Assembly: GCF_017302315.1 (NCBI RefSeq)
Contig: NZ_JAFLDT010000018.1
Coordinates: 1-53,599 of the forward strand
DNA length: 53,599 nt
Source of the DNA: Zoogloea sp.
GTDB lineage: Bacteria > Pseudomonadota > Gammaproteobacteria > Burkholderiales > Rhodocyclaceae
Direction of reading: 5' to 3'
In this document: positions 8,862 through 19,658 of the stretch, one piece after another
Layout of the letters: each line of letters starts with the position of its first letter
Position numbering within the stretch: position 1 is the first letter of the stretch
Translations under genes and position numbers: made by a program
Notes under the pieces: generated by a model
Databases searched by the model: none
Seen by the model: the letters and a program-made list of their open reading frames with translations, nothing else
What the model was told of the DNA's origin: nothing

Positions 8862-9680
8862 TCAGGCGAGCATCCACCAGTCACCGTCCCAGCCGGCCGT
8901 GGCCTGGCTGAAGCGCTCCTGCTCGACGATGCGCTGGCGAGCGGCCTTGATCTGGCCGCTGATACGCAGGAAGGCGTCGACGACCTGGGGGTCGAACTGT
9001 TCACCGCGGCGCTCGCGGATCATCGACAGCACGGTATCCACGGGCAGTGCCTTGCGGTAGCTGCGGTCATGGGTGAGGGCGTCAAAGAAGTCGGCCACGC
9101 CGACGATTCGCCCGGCAAGGGGGATGTCATTGCCACACAGGCCCCGGGGGTAGCCAGCTCCGTTGTAGTGCTCGTGGTGGGTCAGGGCGATCTCGCCGGC
9201 CAGCTGGAGCAGCGGTTCCTCGGACTGTCCGATGATGGCGGCGCCAATGCGGGGGTGCTCGCGCATGATTCGCCATTCCTCGGTGGTGAGCGGGCCGGTC
9301 TTGCTGAGGATGCTGTCGTGGATGCCGATCTTCCCGATGTCGTGCATCTGCGCTGCGGTCTCGAGCATCTCGCTCCAGGCCGGCGTGCAGCCCAGACTGG
9401 TGGCGATCAGGCTTGCGTAGGCACCTATCCGGACCGTGTGCATGGGGGACTCACCATCCCGCCTTTCGGCGTCGCGGGCCAGATTGAAGAAGGTTTCCTT
9501 GCGTAGCCCGATGAGGGCGCTTACGGCGCGATCCCGTTCACTCTGGGTACGGGCCAGTTCGGCTCTCGCCCTTTCAAGCAGGCTGAGGGCGTTTGCACGT
9601 TCCTGCTCTGCTGCTTCGAGTTGACGGGCCAGGCACTCAAGCCGGCGGGACTGGGAGGTGTTGGAGTTGGGGTCGGTCAT
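8862..9680 (-). CDS. HD-GYP domain protein, probable cyclic di-GMP phosphodiesterase
   Basis: From the ATG at 9680 the product is 272 residues; a TTG at 9710 is the alternative. An N-terminal coiled coil (~15-60) precedes an HD-GYP domain with all main motifs: HTVRIG, HDIGK (metal-binding HD), EHPRIGA, THHEHYNGAGYPRG (HHExx and GYP) and DALTHDRSYR. The intact motif set supports hydrolysis of cyclic di-GMP to GMP. There is no receiver domain or membrane segment, so activity may be controlled through the coiled coil. It stands alone with an AT-rich upstream region carrying a short repeat. It could oppose the diguanylate cyclase at 758-2557. Confidence 0.9.
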   Translation of the reverse strand: MTDPNSNTSQSRRLECLARQLEAAEQERANALSLLERARAELARTQSERDRAVSALIGLRKETFFNLARDAERRDGESPMHTVRIGAYASLIATSLGCTPAWSEMLETAAQMHDIGKIGIHDSILSKTGPLTTEEWRIMREHPRIGAAIIGQSEEPLLQLAGEIALTHHEHYNGAGYPRGLCGNDIPLAGRIVGVADFFDALTHDRSYRKALPVDTVLSMIRERRGEQFDPQVVDAFLRISGQIKAARQRIVEQERFSQATAGWDGDWWMLA

Positions 9681-9754
9681 CGTGTCGGGTTGGATCGGGC
9701 CTTTGTCCAAGGCTATCCAGGGCTGTCTTTGGTCTCATCTGCACTGTAGTTCAT

Positions 9755-9778
9755 GTTTAAATGTTAAATACGTTAAAT
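9755..9778. promoter_or_regulatory. Three GTTAAAT-type repeats before the HD-GYP gene
   Basis: GTTTAAAT (9755-9762), GTTAAAT (9763-9769) and GTTAAAT (9772-9778) occur at 8-9-bp intervals in an AT-rich intergenic stretch. They may be a binding array for a regulator of the HD-GYP gene. Confidence 0.35.
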
Positions 9779-9815
9779 TCGCCACAAGTGACTGTGTTGT
9801 TTGCGGACCTGCGAA

Positions 9816-10385
9816 CTAGTTCATGTTGGTGCGGGTGAGCCAGGGTTTGAAGAGCCTCACCAGGTGGGGCATGACCAGCCAGGTCATCATGAGGACGGCC
9901 AGCGCCGTGATCACCGCCGTGCGCACCAGGAAAGGCAAGGCTGAGAGCAATGGCGCCACGACATGGAGCAACAGGGATACGGTCGGGAAAATCCCCAGCC
10001 AGGTAAGTGCCGCCATTTTCCAGCGTACCGGTGGATGATTCACCGCTGTGGCCGGTAAGGAAAACCAGGTTTCCAGACCCGTCAGCAGACGGTAATCCGG
10101 ATCGCCGTCCGCCACAGTCTGGAGGCGTGCATGCCATGCCTGCCGCGCTTCCGAGGCATCCCAGCGGTCGAGGTCTGCCTGGGAGGCAAAGCGCATGACC
10201 ACCTGATGGAGCTCGCCGGGGGCCGAGGGGGGAATGAGGTCGGCGCCCAGGAAGCCCGGAAAACGGGCTGTTTCCGCAAACATGCCACGCACGATGGCCT
10301 CGTAACAGCCATCACAGCCTGTTTTCGCCTTGCGCCGGGCGATTCGGCTGACGGGGCCGTCGGCCGGTGTTGACGGGGTGTTCAT
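9816..10385 (-). CDS. Antibiotic-biosynthesis-monooxygenase (ABM) domain membrane protein
   Basis: A 189-residue protein from the ATG at 10385, chosen because GGAG lies 9 bp upstream. The N-terminal half is an ABM dimeric alpha-beta-barrel domain (MFAETARFPGFLGADLIPP, ELHQVVMRFASQADLDRWDAS). The C-terminal half has two hydrophobic helices (MAALTWLGIFPTVSLLLHVV and FLVRTAVITALAVLMMTWLV) ending WLTRTNMN. This ABM-plus-two-helix architecture is a recognised family of unknown substrate. The motif KTGCDGCYEAI near the N-terminus contains two cysteines. It stands alone, divergent from the YeeE pair. Confidence 0.85.
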   Translation of the reverse strand: MNTPSTPADGPVSRIARRKAKTGCDGCYEAIVRGMFAETARFPGFLGADLIPPSAPGELHQVVMRFASQADLDRWDASEARQAWHARLQTVADGDPDYRLLTGLETWFSLPATAVNHPPVRWKMAALTWLGIFPTVSLLLHVVAPLLSALPFLVRTAVITALAVLMMTWLVMPHLVRLFKPWLTRTNMN

Positions 10386-10586
10386 GGGCATGGGCTCCGG
10401 ATGTGGAGAAGTGACGCTGATTGTGGCCGGGATCTTCGGTCGCTTCAATCGACGCACCCATGCCCTCTTCCGGACACCGCGTCGCCGTGGTGGGTGTCAC
10501 GGCGAGTCCGGGGTACACTCGCGCCCTCTCGGGTGCCGGCGCTAGCGAGACAGGCTGCCGGGCGGATGTATGACGGAGGTTCTCGA

Positions 10587-11027
10587 ATGATCATCGACTG
10601 GGCTCAATTTACGCCCGGGACGTCTCTTGGCGGTGGTGCCCTGATCGGGCTTGCCGCGGCCTTGCTGTTTGCAGTGACCGGCCGGACTGCCGGCGTCAGC
10701 GGGATCTTCGGCGAGGCGCTGCGGGGCGCCCGTGACGGGGGCGGGTGGCGATGGGCTTTCCTGATGGGGCTGGTGGCGGCGTCCTGGGTGCTTGGAGGGC
10801 AGCCTTCCGGGGGCGAGGGCCGGTTCGATGTGCCCCTGCCCGTGCTCTTCGTGGCCGGATTGCTGACCGGCTATGGAACGCGCATCGCCCGCGGTTGTAC
10901 CAGCGGCCACGGGGTGTGCGGGCTGTCTCGCCTCTCGCCGCGCTCGCTCGTGGCCGTGTTGTGTTTCATGGGGGCGGGCATGGCGACGGTGGCCGTGTTG
11001 CGATGGCTCTCGATGGCGCAGGCATGA
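10587..11027 (+). CDS. YeeE/YedE family transporter, first half
   Basis: A 146-residue, mostly hydrophobic protein (DUF395/YeeE-YedE). The signature ARGCTSGHGVCGLSR holds conserved cysteines thought to relay sulfur species in this family, whose characterised members import thiosulfate. The start at 10587 has GGAGG seven bases upstream. The stop overlaps the start of the second half (ATGA), so the two polypeptides probably assemble as one split transporter, as is common in proteobacteria. The family link to sulfur uptake is known; the substrate here is inferred. Confidence 0.88.
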   Translation: MIIDWAQFTPGTSLGGGALIGLAAALLFAVTGRTAGVSGIFGEALRGARDGGGWRWAFLMGLVAASWVLGGQPSGGEGRFDVPLPVLFVAGLLTGYGTRIARGCTSGHGVCGLSRLSPRSLVAVLCFMGAGMATVAVLRWLSMAQA

Positions 11028-11440
11028 GGCATCTCGTGGAAGGGGGCGTTGCCGGCGTGGCGGGGCTGCTGTTCGGTATCGGCCTGATGGTGTCGGGCAT
11101 GGTGGAGCCGGCTAAGGTGCAGGCTTTTCTCGATGTCGGCGGGCGCTGGGATCCGTCCCTCGCTCTGGTGATGGGGGGAGCGATAGCGGTTGCGCTGCCG
11201 GTGTTCCAATGGGGGCGGCGGAGCCGTTTCCCTGCGCCACCCCACGGGCCGGTCGAGGGGCGTCTGGTCCTTGGCAGTCTCCTATTTGGCGTGGGTTGGG
11301 GGCTGTCCGGGTACTGCCCCGGCCCGGCTCTGCTGGTCGCTGCAGGGGGGAACGGCGAGGCCATGGGCTACGTGGTCGCCATGGGGCTCGGGATGATGTT
11401 GGGTACGCGTTTCGGTGCGCGGGATCTCGAACGCGGCTGA
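11024..11440 (+). CDS. YeeE/YedE family transporter, second half
   Basis: A 138-residue hydrophobic protein beginning MRHLVEGGVAGVAGLLFGIGL, with the second conserved YeeE motif WGLSGYCPGPALL (Cys in GYCPGP). It is translationally coupled to the preceding gene through ATGA. Together they give the two-fold repeat of a full YeeE-type transporter. A charged loop in the middle (WGRRSRFPAPPHG) is cytoplasmic. The Epd-like gene follows after 54 bp and may share the transcript. Confidence 0.87.
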   Translation: MRHLVEGGVAGVAGLLFGIGLMVSGMVEPAKVQAFLDVGGRWDPSLALVMGGAIAVALPVFQWGRRSRFPAPPHGPVEGRLVLGSLLFGVGWGLSGYCPGPALLVAAGGNGEAMGYVVAMGLGMMLGTRFGARDLERG

Positions 11441-11494
11441 GGCCTTATGCGGTGCCGCCCGGGGGCGGTTGCCGGACAGGACAGGATGAAGGGT

Positions 11495-12523
11495 ATGGCG
11501 CTACGGATTGCAATCAATGGCTATGGGCGGATCGGGCGGTGTTTCCTGAGGGCCTTGCTGGCCTCGCCGGCACGCGGGCACTTCGAGGTGGTGGCCATCA
11601 ATGAGCCGTCCAACCTGGAGAGCATGGCCTATCTGACACGCTTTGACTCGACCCATGGCTGCTTTCCGGGCACCGTAGAGGTGGGGCCGGGCAGCCTGTG
11701 CATCGACGGGCGGACGATTCGGGTCTTTCACGCGGATACGCCGGAGGGCGTGGCTTGGGGCGAACTGGGGGTGGATGTGCTGGTCGAGGCTTCCGGCCGC
11801 TACAGCCATCGCCCGGATCTGGAGCGCTTTCTCGCTGCCGGTTGCCGGCGTGTGCTGCTATCCCACCCCGGCCAGACGGCCGAAGACGTGGATCAGACCA
11901 TCGTGTTCGGCATGAACCACGAACTCCTCACGGGTATGGAGCGCATCGTTTCGGCCGCGTCCTGCACCACCAATGCCATCGTGCCGGTGCTGTCCATCCT
12001 CGATGAGGCCTTCGGGTTGGAGCACGCCATGCTCACAACGCTGCATTCGGTGATGAACGACCAGCCCTTGATCGACGGCTACCATCATAGCGACCTGCAT
12101 CGGACCCGTTCGGCCATGCAGTCGATGATCCCGGTGTCCACGGGCTTGGCCAGGGGCGTGCAGCGTTTGTTGCCCGAGCTGGCCGGGCGTATCGAATCCA
12201 AGGCAATCCGGGTGCCCGTGGTGAATGTGTCCGCCATCGATCTGGTGGCCACCCTGGGCCAGGGTACCACAGCGGCGGAGGTCAAGGCCTTGCTGCGCAA
12301 GGCGACGGAGGGCGGGGGCGCGGGGCGCATGATGTACACCGATCACCCCCATGCCTCCATCGATTTCAATCACAGTCCGCACTCCGCCATCGTGGATGGA
12401 GGCCAGACGCGCCTGAGCGGTGATCGCCTTCTCAACCTCTTGGTGTGGTTCGACAACGAGTGGGGTTTTGCCAACCGGATGATCGATGTGGTGGACTTCT
12501 GGGGCCGGCGCATGTCCCCTTAG
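11495..12523 (+). CDS. epd: Erythrose-4-phosphate/glyceraldehyde-3-phosphate dehydrogenase family protein
   Basis: A 342-residue NAD-dependent dehydrogenase. The Rossmann motif INGYGRIGR opens the protein; the catalytic Cys is C157 (SAASCTTN) with His H184 (TTLHSVMNDQ). The sequence from MNDQPLIDGYHHSDLHRTR through IPVSTGLARG, and the ending SIDFNHSPHSAIVDG, resemble E. coli Epd more than GapA, so erythrose-4-phosphate oxidation (to 4-phosphoerythronate, for pyridoxal phosphate synthesis) is the better guess. A GAPDH role cannot be excluded. The start at 11495 has AGGA eight bases upstream; an ATG at 11486 is also in frame. Confidence 0.82.
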   Translation: MALRIAINGYGRIGRCFLRALLASPARGHFEVVAINEPSNLESMAYLTRFDSTHGCFPGTVEVGPGSLCIDGRTIRVFHADTPEGVAWGELGVDVLVEASGRYSHRPDLERFLAAGCRRVLLSHPGQTAEDVDQTIVFGMNHELLTGMERIVSAASCTTNAIVPVLSILDEAFGLEHAMLTTLHSVMNDQPLIDGYHHSDLHRTRSAMQSMIPVSTGLARGVQRLLPELAGRIESKAIRVPVVNVSAIDLVATLGQGTTAAEVKALLRKATEGGGAGRMMYTDHPHASIDFNHSPHSAIVDGGQTRLSGDRLLNLLVWFDNEWGFANRMIDVVDFWGRRMSP

Positions 12524-12587
12524 CACGGTCTGCCGGACGCACCGAGCCCTTGCCGCTGCGGTATGGCGTTTGCCGGAGGGACTGTGA

Positions 12588-12605
12588 GGGCGACTTCAGT
12601 CTCCC
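12588..12605. repeat. REP-like palindrome
   Basis: GGGCGACTTCAGTCTCCC folds as a hairpin with one mismatch. The same GGGCGACTTCAG core recurs at both ends of the neighbouring inverted-repeat element, and its TCTCCCGT flank recurs (complemented) at 12829-12837. Confidence 0.55.
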
Positions 12606-12644
12606 GTGGGTCAATCGACGGCCTGCCTTTGCTCAGCGCGCGAT

Positions 12645-12827
12645 GGGCGACTTCAGAGGGTGTTGTAAAACCATTTTGCACAGCCGAGACACCTGCGTTA
12701 TGAGATCAAAAACGGCATTTAGCTTGCAAAAACGTGGCATTTTCGGGTGACTGAACCGCGTTTGGTGCCGAGTCCATCGTGAATGCCTAGTTGGCGACGA
12801 GTTTTGCGACACCCTCTGAAGTCGCCC
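12645..12827. mobile_element. MITE-like element with 27-bp terminal inverted repeats
   Basis: A 183-bp non-coding element bounded by inverted repeats 12645-12671 and 12801-12827 that match at 25 of 27 positions (both begin GGGCGACTTCAGAGGGTGT read inward). The interior is more AT-rich than the surroundings and has no sizeable reading frame. The size, ends and lack of a transposase fit a miniature inverted-repeat element mobilised in trans, or an IS remnant. The rest of the 12524-12865 gap shows only the REP-like palindrome. Confidence 0.7.
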
Positions 12828-12865
12828 CTACGGGAGACGCGTGCAGACGCCTGTCAGGCGATCGC

Positions 12866-14929
<2,064 letters not shown>

Positions 14930-15000
14930 TCAGAGGCCTACCGGAGGAATGTCAATTTTCCCCCACGGAAACCGGTGCTTCCGAGCCGGGGGAGACGGCC

Positions 15001-16164
15001 TCAGTCGCCCCGGGAGAGGGCGGGGCGGCGACCGATTTCGACTTTCAGATCCAGTTTTTCCTTGCCGCGGCGCAGCTCGAAACCCGCCTTGCGGCCGGGG
15101 GCCAGCGCTGCGATGGCTTCCAGCATGGCCTGCGGGTCGTTGACCTTGCGACCTTCGACGGCGAGCAGGACGTCTCCCGGCCTCACGCCGGCCCGTTCAG
15201 CCGGGCTGCCGCGCATCACGCCGGCGATCAGGGTGCCTTCACTGGAGACCATTCCAAAGGACTCGGCGAGCTCGGCAGTGATGGCCTGGACTTCGACGCC
15301 GATCCAGCCCCGTGTGACCGAACCGTTCTGGATGATTTGCTCCATCACGCTGCGGGCCAGGGAGACGGGGATGGCAAAGCCGATGCCCAGGGAGCCCCCG
15401 GAGCGGGAGTAGATGGCGGCATTGATGCCCACCAGGGTGCCGGCCGTATCGATGAGGGCACCACCAGAGTTGCCCGGGTTGATGGCCGCGTCAGTCTGGA
15501 TGAAGTCCTCGAAGGTGTTGATGCCCAGATGGGAGCGTCCGAGGGCCGACACGATGCCCATGGTGACCGTCTGGCCGACCCCGAAGGGATTGCCGATGGC
15601 GAGCACCACATCGCCCACGTGGAGCTGCTCGGTGCGCCCGAAGGTGATGGCCTTGAGCTTGCCGTCGGCCTTGATCTGCAGCACCGCCAGGTCGGATTCC
15701 GGATCACGGCCGACGATCCGGGCGGGCAGCTTGCGCCCGTCATTGAGAGCCACCTCAATCTCGTCGGCGGCTTCGATGACGTGGTTGTTGGTGAGGATAT
15801 AGCCTTCCGGCGAGACGATCACCCCGGAGCCGAGACCCGAGGCACGCTGCTGGGGACGGTTGTCGAGGCGATCCCCGAAGAAGTGCCGGAACAGGGGGTC
15901 GTCGGCAAACGGATGGCGCTGAGCCTTGACTTCCTTGCTGGTAAAGATATGCACCACCGTCGGCAATGCCACGCGGGCGGCGTCGGCGTAGGAGGCGACC
16001 GGCCTCGGCCCAGCTATGTCTGTCGGCGTGGCGGCCTCCTGGATGGTCACGGAGGGCAGGGCGGGGCGCTCACCGGTCCACTCGGGTTTGAGTGTGCTGA
16101 CAACGAACAGCACGGCCACTGTGACCGTAACTGTTTGAGCAAAGATCATCCACAGGCGATGCAT
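15001..16164 (-). CDS. Membrane-anchored HtrA-family serine protease (DegS/AlgW-like)
   Basis: A 387-residue protein with one N-terminal transmembrane helix (~7-24), a trypsin-like domain with catalytic triad H128 (TNNHVI), D158 (ESDLAVLQI) and S233 (NPGNSGGAL), and a single C-terminal PDZ domain (~275-385). One anchor and one PDZ is the DegS/AlgW layout: a periplasmic protease that in gammaproteobacteria cleaves an anti-sigma factor on outer-membrane stress. Whether it does so here is unproven. The start near 16164 is close to the divergent Nif3-like gene, so the two share a short promoter region. Confidence 0.9.
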   Translation of the reverse strand: MHRLWMIFAQTVTVTVAVLFVVSTLKPEWTGERPALPSVTIQEAATPTDIAGPRPVASYADAARVALPTVVHIFTSKEVKAQRHPFADDPLFRHFFGDRLDNRPQQRASGLGSGVIVSPEGYILTNNHVIEAADEIEVALNDGRKLPARIVGRDPESDLAVLQIKADGKLKAITFGRTEQLHVGDVVLAIGNPFGVGQTVTMGIVSALGRSHLGINTFEDFIQTDAAINPGNSGGALIDTAGTLVGINAAIYSRSGGSLGIGFAIPVSLARSVMEQIIQNGSVTRGWIGVEVQAITAELAESFGMVSSEGTLIAGVMRGSPAERAGVRPGDVLLAVEGRKVNDPQAMLEAIAALAPGRKAGFELRRGKEKLDLKVEIGRRPALSRGD

Positions 16165-16232
16165 CGTAAAATCGGTCGGAGGTGGCGCGCGGGTGCGCAG
16201 CCAGGGTGCTTGGGTTTCAAGGAGAGGCGGCC

Positions 16233-16979
16233 ATGGAAAGAGCCGAATTGCAGCGTTATCTCGACAATCTGCTGGAAGTCGGGCGCTTCAGGGATTATTC
16301 CCCAAACGGGTTGCAGGTGGAAGGACGTGCTGAGATCCGTCGCATTGTGTGCGGGGTGACGGCCAGTCAGGCACTGCTGGATGCTGCGCTTGCCCGGGAT
16401 GCGGATGCGGTGCTGGTACATCATGGTTACTTCTGGCGCGGCGAGGATGCCTGCGTCACGGGCCTGCGCCGCAAGCGTCTGGGTACGCTGCTGGGCAGCG
16501 ACATCAACCTGTTTGCCTACCATCTACCCCTCGATGCCCATCCCAAGCTGGGCAACAATGCCCAACTCGGCCGCCTGATGGGCTGGACTCCGGAGGGGCA
16601 TTTCGGGGAGCAGGAGATCGGCTGGATCGGGCAGCTTGCCCAGCCGACCCCGGCCGAATTGCTGGTGCGGCAGCTTGCCGCGAGGCTCGGGCGGGAGCCC
16701 CTGCTGCTGGGGGAGCCGGCCCGCGTGGTAAAGCGGATCGCTTGGTGTACGGGCGGTGCCCAAAGCTATTTCGAGCAAGCCATCGCCTGTGGGGTGGATT
16801 GCTTTGTCTCGGGTGAGGCATCGGAGCAGACCACCCATCTGGCGCGGGAATCGGGGGTGGCGTACCTCGCCGTAGGTCACCACGCCAGCGAACGCTATGG
16901 GGTCCAGGCACTAGGGGCGCATCTGGCCGAGCGTTGGGGCCTGGAGGTGGACTTCGTCGATGTGGACAACCCGGTCTGA
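16233..16979 (+). CDS. Nif3-like dinuclear metal-centre protein (DUF34)
   Basis: A 248-residue protein of the Nif3/YbgI family, hexameric proteins with a two-metal site. Likely ligands are visible: [12 protein letters not shown] (adjacent His pair), [10 protein letters not shown] and [10 protein letters not shown] near the C-terminus. The biochemical function is unsettled (GTP cyclohydrolase-like or metal-chaperone roles have been proposed). The ATG at 16233 has AAGGAGAGG eight bases upstream. It is divergent from the HtrA-family protease gene, a neighbourhood I recall from other betaproteobacteria. It is convergent with fimV with only 3 bp between stops. Confidence 0.9.
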   Translation: MERAELQRYLDNLLEVGRFRDYSPNGLQVEGRAEIRRIVCGVTASQALLDAALARDADAVLVHHGYFWRGEDACVTGLRRKRLGTLLGSDINLFAYHLPLDAHPKLGNNAQLGRLMGWTPEGHFGEQEIGWIGQLAQPTPAELLVRQLAARLGREPLLLGEPARVVKRIAWCTGGAQSYFEQAIACGVDCFVSGEASEQTTHLARESGVAYLAVGHHASERYGVQALGAHLAERWGLEVDFVDVDNPV

Positions 16980-16982
16980 GGC

Positions 16983-18845
16983 TTACGCCGCGGCCGGGTC
17001 GGCGCGCCCCTCCTCAGGTGGATCCATGTCGACCAGGCTGAGCTCCACCGGCGGCTTGTAGGCGCCAAGCTCATCATCGAGGATCGCTAGCAGCAGCAGC
17101 AATTCTTCGACCACCGTCAACGGGAAACCCTGGCGCGTGCCGTTGCGATTGTCACGCAGGATCTGGTGGATGTAGGCCTGTGCTTCTTGTGTGCCCCAGA
17201 GCTCCTGCAAACGTTGGACGACATGGGGCATCTGCTCAACGGTTTCGGCAGCGCCATTTACGACAACCTTGAAGTCGCCCCAGCCGATCATCTTGACGTT
17301 GAAGGTCTTGTTGAGCTGGCGGGTCAGGGCTTCGAATTCGGCGCGCATGCCAGCGACGTGATAGACCTCAAGGAGCTTCAGCCAGGGCTTCACCGCCTGG
17401 CGGGGGTTGTTGCGAATGTAGTCGGCAAGGGTCTCCGCGGCACCCTGGGTGCGCCCGAAGGACATCATGATCTCGGCCAGTTCAAGGGCCGAGTCGTGCT
17501 CATCGACCGTTTCGTCAAAAGGAATGGGGTGGGCCGGGGCGAAGGTCGGTTCGGCCCATTCGGCGGAAGCCGTGTCGGCCGATGGCGAGGTTCCCGTCGA
17601 AACGACGGGCTTCCGCATTTCGGGTAACGCGGACTTACCTCCCATTGCCGTCGTGGTCGTCTTGGCTGCGGGTGGTTTCAGCCCGGAGCTCTCGGTGTCG
17701 GCAAAGGGGCCAGGATGCTGCAGTGTGGTGTGGAATTCGGCCTCGGTCGTGACGGGCGAATCCGCGGTGTTGTGGCGCCGACGTCGAAGGTAGATCAGGG
17801 CTCCCCCGCCGACGAGAACTGCCAGCAGGCCGCCGAGCGGAGCCGCCCATTGGGCGAGCAGTGTTTCAGCACGCTCTTCCGTTGCGGGGTGGGAGGTGGT
17901 GGGCGCGGATGAAGCCGCTACGGCGGGGGAGGCGGCCGGCTGTCGAAGATCCAGCTGTGCCACCCGTTCCTTCAACAGGGCCTGGTATTCCTCAAGCCGC
18001 TTGATCTTCTCATCCAGTTCGATCTGAGCCGCGATACGGTCGTCTATCTCCGCGAGGGTCCGCTGCTCCTGGTTCAGGGGGCGCTGGGCGGCAGCGTCAT
18101 CACTCTTTGGAGGGTTGGCGAGCTGCACCGACATACGCAGCGGAATAAGCGCTGCCTCATCACCAGCTCCGATCAGAAGACGATCCTGCTGGAGTACGGG
18201 GGCGGGAAGGCGCGGCGTTACGGCCCGCGCGACGGGGGCATCAGCCGTTGCTGCGAATGCTTGCCGGTGCGTCGGTGGCGCGGATGTGGGGAGCGGCTGG
18301 GCCGAAGCCGCCGCGCGCACGCGCGGTACCCGTTGCGGTGCCACCTTGGCCGGAGCCCCACCCTGACCGGCCGCGGCCGTGGCGGCGGGGGCGCTGGGCA
18401 GGTCCGGATATCCGGGGGGGGCACCTATGGGAAGATCGACGGGCCGCCCGGCATCGCGGATCGTCGGAGGAGACAGGAGAAGGGTGAATTCCTTGCGCAG
18501 CTCTGACCCACAGGCGATCCGCAGACCGAGCATGGCCACGGGATGGTTGACGGGCTCCCGGGTGCTCAACAGCAGCCGGTCATTGACCAGCCGGATCCGT
18601 GCATGGTGAATCCAGGGAATGTCGTCGCCCGCACCCATCATGGCCTTGAAACAATCCGCGTCGATGGCTTCGCCTGGCGCTCGTACCAGCCCGACCTCGG
18701 CCCTTAGCGGTTCTCCCAACGACGAATGGACAACCAGCTCACCGAATCCGGCTGCACGGAGGGTGCCACTGAGGAAGGGGGCGAGCGTCGCGATCAGTAA
18801 GAGGAGGGGCTTGCGCGCGCAGTTCATCAACGAGTCGTTGGACAT
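16983..18845 (-). CDS. fimV: FimV-like pilus/polarity protein
   Basis: A 620-residue protein from the ATG at 18845; an ATG at 18827 is an alternative. It has a signal peptide (KPLLLLIATLAPFLSGTLRA) and the FimV N-terminal motif GFGELVVHSSLGEPLRAEVGL. A Pro/Ala-rich periplasmic region, a coiled coil (LAEIDDRIAAQIELDEKIKR), one transmembrane helix (LGGLLAVLVGGGALIYLRRRR) and a cytoplasmic part with a TPR-like segment (LELAEIMMSFGRTQGAAETL) follow. FimV proteins act at the inner membrane in type IV pilus assembly and polar organisation. No LysM domain is obvious, which makes this a shorter variant than Pseudomonas FimV. Confidence 0.87.
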   Translation of the reverse strand: MSNDSLMNCARKPLLLLIATLAPFLSGTLRAAGFGELVVHSSLGEPLRAEVGLVRAPGEAIDADCFKAMMGAGDDIPWIHHARIRLVNDRLLLSTREPVNHPVAMLGLRIACGSELRKEFTLLLSPPTIRDAGRPVDLPIGAPPGYPDLPSAPAATAAAGQGGAPAKVAPQRVPRVRAAASAQPLPTSAPPTHRQAFAATADAPVARAVTPRLPAPVLQQDRLLIGAGDEAALIPLRMSVQLANPPKSDDAAAQRPLNQEQRTLAEIDDRIAAQIELDEKIKRLEEYQALLKERVAQLDLRQPAASPAVAASSAPTTSHPATEERAETLLAQWAAPLGGLLAVLVGGGALIYLRRRRHNTADSPVTTEAEFHTTLQHPGPFADTESSGLKPPAAKTTTTAMGGKSALPEMRKPVVSTGTSPSADTASAEWAEPTFAPAHPIPFDETVDEHDSALELAEIMMSFGRTQGAAETLADYIRNNPRQAVKPWLKLLEVYHVAGMRAEFEALTRQLNKTFNVKMIGWGDFKVVVNGAAETVEQMPHVVQRLQELWGTQEAQAYIHQILRDNRNGTRQGFPLTVVEELLLLLAILDDELGAYKPPVELSLVDMDPPEEGRADPAAA

Positions 18846-19043
18846 CCGGCAAAGGTGGCCTTGTGGGTATGTTGGGCGGCGGCGGAACCTTCGCACCGCG
18901 ACCGAAGCTACAGTATTCTAAAGAAGTTTGCGGCCTGTCGCGCCGACTTGTCTGCCGATGCGGGGCCGGAGTGTTGCAGGGAGTGCCGTGCACGCCTGTT
19001 TTTACCTAATTTTTCGCTCCAAGCCGATCTTTTTACCGCTGCC

Positions 19044-19595
19044 ATGCCTCTTTCCGAACCCACCTGCGGACGCGCCCGCGTCCATACCCGCCGAATCGAG
19101 GTTCAAGGGTTCCTCCGCGATGACGGCCTCTTTGACCTAGATGCCCGTATCACCGATCTCAAGGAAGCCGATTACCAGATTGCTTCCGGCGTACGCAGGG
19201 CCGGTGATCCCGTTCACGATCTGCTCATCCGCGTCACCATTGATGCGAGCTTCGTCATTGTTGACGTCGAGGCCGTGTCCGATTGGGTGCCCTACCCCGG
19301 GGGGTGCGACACCATCGGGCCTGCGTATCGGCACTTGATCGGTCTAAACCTGGTCCGTGGGTTCCGGCGCACGGTGGGCGAGATGTTCGCTGACGTCAGG
19401 GGGTGTTCCCACCTGACCGAACTCTTGCTGTCCTTGCCGACTGCGGCCATCCAGACCTTCGCCACCTTTCGCAGGGACAACGAGGACGATGGGGAAAAAC
19501 CGTTCCAGCTGGACCGCTGCCATGCGCTGGAAACCACCTCCGACACCGTCATGCGCTACTACCCCCGCTGGTACCGTCGGCGTGATGCGGAATGA
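19044..19595 (+). CDS. DUF2889 domain protein
   Basis: A 183-residue protein recognisable as DUF2889 by HTRRIEVQGFLRDDGLFDLDA, ITDLKEADY, DPVHDLLIRVTID, VPYPGGCDTIGPAYRHLIGLN and GCSHLTELL. The function of this domain is unknown. It is found mainly in proteobacteria, often alone. The start at 19044 puts translation just before PLSEPTCGRARVH; the upstream in-frame extension lacks conserved character. It is divergent from fimV. No membrane segment or signal is visible. Confidence 0.82.
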   Translation: MPLSEPTCGRARVHTRRIEVQGFLRDDGLFDLDARITDLKEADYQIASGVRRAGDPVHDLLIRVTIDASFVIVDVEAVSDWVPYPGGCDTIGPAYRHLIGLNLVRGFRRTVGEMFADVRGCSHLTELLLSLPTAAIQTFATFRRDNEDDGEKPFQLDRCHALETTSDTVMRYYPRWYRRRDAE

Positions 19596-19652
19596 GAGTC
19601 TGTGCCCGCATGTGCACTGCAGCGCGAAACCGGTCATGCGGTCTCTTTCGTA

Positions 19653-19658
19653 TATAAT
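19653..19658 (+). promoter_or_regulatory. Probable -10 box of the sucCD promoter
   Basis: TATAAT lies in an AT-rich patch 230 bp before sucC, with no strong -35 box. If used, the transcript has a leader of about 225 nt that includes a stable hairpin (CGGAGT/ACTCCG, 19805-19824). The 19596-19888 gap holds no convincing gene. Confidence 0.45.

Noticed and set aside
12645-12827. Possible CRISPR or riboswitch in the inverted-repeat region
   Set aside because: There is one pair of inverted repeats, no direct-repeat/spacer pattern and no known riboswitch core; MITE-like is the better reading.
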